NCBI RefSeq assembly: GCF_041381155.1
Contig: NC_091134.1
Location: 31,439,540 to 31,503,539, forward strand
Reading direction: 5' to 3'
Source: Argopecten irradians
Lineage: Eukaryota > Mollusca > Bivalvia > Pectinida > Pectinidae
DNA: 64,000 nucleotides
Position numbers and translations under genes: made by a program. Below the pieces are notes generated by a model. It was not told the origin of the DNA and did no database searches. It saw nothing but the letters and a program-made list of their open reading frames with translations. This document shows positions 61,629-64,000 of this stretch, piece after piece; positions within the stretch are counted from its first letter, which is position 1; each line of letters opens with the position of its first letter.

Positions 61629-63282
61629 AATTAATTTTAAAAGAAAACGACATATCCCCCTACAGATAAATGCACAATAGAAGACAGAAATATTTTAATC
61701 ACATCAATTTTTTCATTTTTCTTATTTTTAAATAGAAATAAAACTAGCTACCCAAAATTAATTCACGATAAATCAGAAAAAAAACTTAATTAACACATTG
61801 TAAAAATCTTGTATAGTATTACAATGGACAAAAATAAAGAGAAAAAGAAAGAAAATTTTAGATGCACAATATATGTTTATAAAATGGTCACTAAAAATTA
61901 TATCAATCTGAATAAGGCTAGACTAACTAGATAATGGGGAATCCACTTGAACCAGTTTCATTAGGAAAATTACTTGTTGGTATTAATGAATTATTGATGA
62001 AACACAAATTCGTTTTAATGAAGTTATCAGATCAGAGAGGGATAACCACATGAGGTGATGACAAATGAAAAAGAAAGAAAAGATCATACATCTAAAAAGC
62101 TGAATAATGGTCGTCAGATTTTAGTTGTGGTTTGATTATGGCAATACAAATTTGATATTTCAAATTGCAGCTTGCCGCCATACAAAACACAACAAAACTA
62201 CGGCACCTATGCTATTTTAAAACATTTTTTGTTTATCTTGTGACAAGTTTATTTTGTTTTGGCTTATTGGCGTCCACCCGCGATTCTCCAGGAGTTACTG
62301 TCACTGCCATTTTATGTGTCATTGCAAAATTAAAGACAGTACATGAGAAAAAAACCGTGACCAATAACTGTGCTGCAGAGACTTCATTTGAAGATTACAG
62401 GAGTATTAACGTTCTATAACATGTCTAATATGTTATTGTACACAAAGCCTTAATTTTTGCTAAGAAATAGTTAATAAAAAAACCCAGTGATAGTAACCCC
62501 TGGAGTATCGAGGATGATTGATGTGCTTGTCCACTTATCTTACCGAGTTTTCCTATTGCTGTTCTTTAATGTTTAAACTATTATTGTTTGATATTTACAA
62601 TGTGTCGGAATAAATGATAATCTAAACGCAACAGTATAATATTCTTTTTATTATTTTTTAATATTTTTTATTATTATTAATAACAGTAATAACAAAAACA
62701 AAGATAAAAACGGTAAACTTGGTAAAATCTTATAATAACACATAAGACACATGCATATTCAAAGTGAAGTATGTCCTATAATGATACTAAATCGTGTAAA
62801 ATAGAGGATGTTGCGGAGTGTATTTGATTATAGCACACGTTAATATAACAACAATAAAATTAATTAATCTATTTAGACAAATATTTAAAAAAAAAATAGG
62901 TTTAAGACTTAACTAATTTGAAATCATTTTAAAAAAAAAAAATCAACATGCATGAAAACATTTAAAACAACGTAACCCTTGTTACTTCCCTTTAATTAAC
63001 TAAAAGATCAAGTGTACTGTTTATAGCAAAAAAGTTATATATTAGGCTACAATATATGATGAAAAATCAAATGAAAAAAAAACCAAACCCAACAACAACA
63101 ATATCATCCCACCTTAAAAGTTTAATGATTTCTTTAAAACTTGAAGTATTTTATATAAATCCCACACAAGCAAACCCACAGTTTAAAATCAATCAGAATT
63201 AAGTTAATTAAATTCTAGTCAAAACATGGACTGAATCGCATATTTCCGATTCAGAGACTGCTATAGTCATGTGTAATTCGCA
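61629..63282. other. AT-rich stretch
   Basis: 62487-62514 ('aacccctggagtatcgagga') is one end of the 27767 MITE family. An 84-codon open frame at 62165-62419 has no recognised domain. Otherwise nothing is supported. Confidence 0.4.
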
Positions 63283-63497
63283 GGAGCCGCCGTGGCTGAG
63301 TGGTTAAGATGTCTCAACATATTACTACAAGCCCTCCACCTCTGGGTTAAGAGTTCGAATCCCATGTGGGGCAGTTGCCAAGTACTGACCACTTTCGATG
63401 GTTTTTCTCCGGGTACTCCGACTTTCCCCCACCAACAAATCCGGCACGTCCTTAAATGACCCTGGCTGTTAATGAGACGTTAAACTAACAAAACAAA
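63283..63497 (+). mobile_element. tRNA-derived SINE
   Basis: The 5' part is tRNA-like, with an A box (tggctgagtgg, 63293-63303) and a B box (agttcgaatcc, 63352-63362) as used by RNA polymerase III. A conserved body follows with 'ggtttttctccgggtactcc' and 'gactttcccccacca', ending 'aatgagacgttaaactaaca' and A-rich sequence. The body resembles the shared central domain of mollusc SINE superfamilies such as MetaSINE; that name is an inference. Confidence 0.8.
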
Positions 63498-63519
63498 ATA
63501 CATAGCCAACAGACCTAGA

Positions 63520-63889
63520 AATGTGGACCATGTGGAAATATCACAGATTAATCCTAATTATAACCGCTAACTATAACTACACACTTGTCTCAAGACTATA
63601 CTCTTGGTATATACATAATATCATTCTTAATTTCTCGAAACACTTAATGCTATGCTACTTGTATCTTTTGCAGTTCAGACAGTGTCAATGTTGTTTTTTC
63701 ATGTTAGGACATTCGCGTAAACACAACCGAATTTTAATCCTAATTCTAACCACGAACTGACTATACACTTGAATCGAGTCGACATATATATACATATATA
63801 TCTTTAATATCCATTTCTTGAAATACTAAATGCTACGCTTTCTTTGTTTTTGCTCATGCAGTTCAGACAGTGCTTATTGTTTTTTCCAT
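63520..63889. repeat. two diverged ~185-bp tandem copies
   Basis: 'aatcctaattataaccgcta' (63550) and 'aatcctaattctaaccacga' (63736) start similar blocks, each ending 'gcagttcagacagtg' then 'ttttttc' and 'ttaggacat'. The second copy runs into the stop codon of the RING exon, so the terminal part of that exon may itself have been part of the duplicated unit. Confidence 0.6.
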
Positions 63890-64000
63890 TTAGGACATCC
63901 ACGTCTTTATTCGATCTGTGATGGTATGGTGACATGTTGGGCATTTCTTCACATAAAGTTGGCAGTCTTCGCAGCAAATAAGATGGCCACAGGGAAGAAA
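63890..64000 (-). CDS. IAP-type RING finger, C-terminal fragment (edge)
   Basis: Minus strand from the window edge to TAA (63890-63892): FLPCGHLICCEDCQ, LYVKKCPTCHHTI, TDRIKTWMS. This is the second half of a RING domain with C-x-H, C-x2-C and C-P-x-C zinc ligands, followed directly by the stop, as in inhibitor-of-apoptosis (BIRC) proteins and their relatives. IAP RINGs act as E3 ubiquitin ligases. The rest of the gene lies to the right of the window, so BIR domains cannot be checked; other RING-ended proteins (for example LRSAM1-like) are possible. Confidence 0.7.
   Translation of the reverse strand, partial: FLPCGHLICCEDCQLYVKKCPTCHHTITDRIKTWMS

Noticed and set aside
63283-63360. Genuine tRNA gene
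   Set aside because: A and B boxes are present but the sequence does not fold into a full cloverleaf by eye and continues into a SINE body.

Overview
The window looks like a stretch of an invertebrate animal nuclear genome, most probably a bivalve mollusc. That is an inference from three things: AT-rich DNA with spliced genes, a dense load of short dispersed elements, and several mobile elements whose ends and internal arrays resemble the 'pearl'/Helentron-like non-autonomous elements described from bivalves. Nothing in the window looks bacterial or organellar.

Host genes are few. (1) At 1.2-4.4 kb on the + strand are the last three exons of a HECT-type E3 ubiquitin ligase of the G2E3-like kind. 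(2) At 13.9-14.5 kb (+) is the terminal exon of a protein with a tyrosine-motif-rich cytoplasmic tail. (3) At 49.6-43.3 kb (-) lies a complete 12-exon gene for a SAXO4/PPP1R32-type ciliary protein; all splice phases close to one 482-residue frame. (4) At 50.5 and 58.1 kb (+) are two in-phase exon candidates for an unrecognised protein, starting divergently from the ciliary gene. (5) The right edge carries the last exon of an IAP-type RING-finger protein (-). A SAM-HTH-DDE integrase-like protein (10.9-9.5 kb, -) is probably from a mobile element or derived from one.

The rest is largely mobile and repeated DNA. 0.6-9.5 kb and 39.0-40.6 kb hold elements with similar ends but different internal tandem arrays. 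11.6-12.4 kb is a hAT-type element with an exact 8-bp target duplication. 23.2-23.6 and 29.1-29.5 kb are two arrays of a 21-bp unit built on a near-palindromic 12-mer, in inverted orientation and sharing a common edge sequence. 30.7-31.1 kb is a terminal-inverted-repeat element whose core is a degenerate palindromic array. 31.5-33.5 kb is a hAT-like element containing a second, fold-back hAT-like element. 34.5-38.8 kb contains a Penelope-like element with a GIY-YIG endonuclease, interrupted by about 1.7 kb. 53.5-57.9 kb is a nearly whole non-LTR retrotransposon (LINE) with a 2A-type ribosome-skipping motif near its N terminus. 59.5-60.9 kb is a 1.4-kb terminal-inverted-repeat element inserted into a 30-bp minisatellite. 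A tRNA-derived SINE lies at 63.3 kb.

The items most worth a second look are the paired 21-bp palindromic arrays, the 2A-carrying LINE, the SAM-HTH-integrase, and the family of similar-ended elements that swap core repeats. Splice sites, repeat boundaries and family names were read by eye; no alignment or database search was run.
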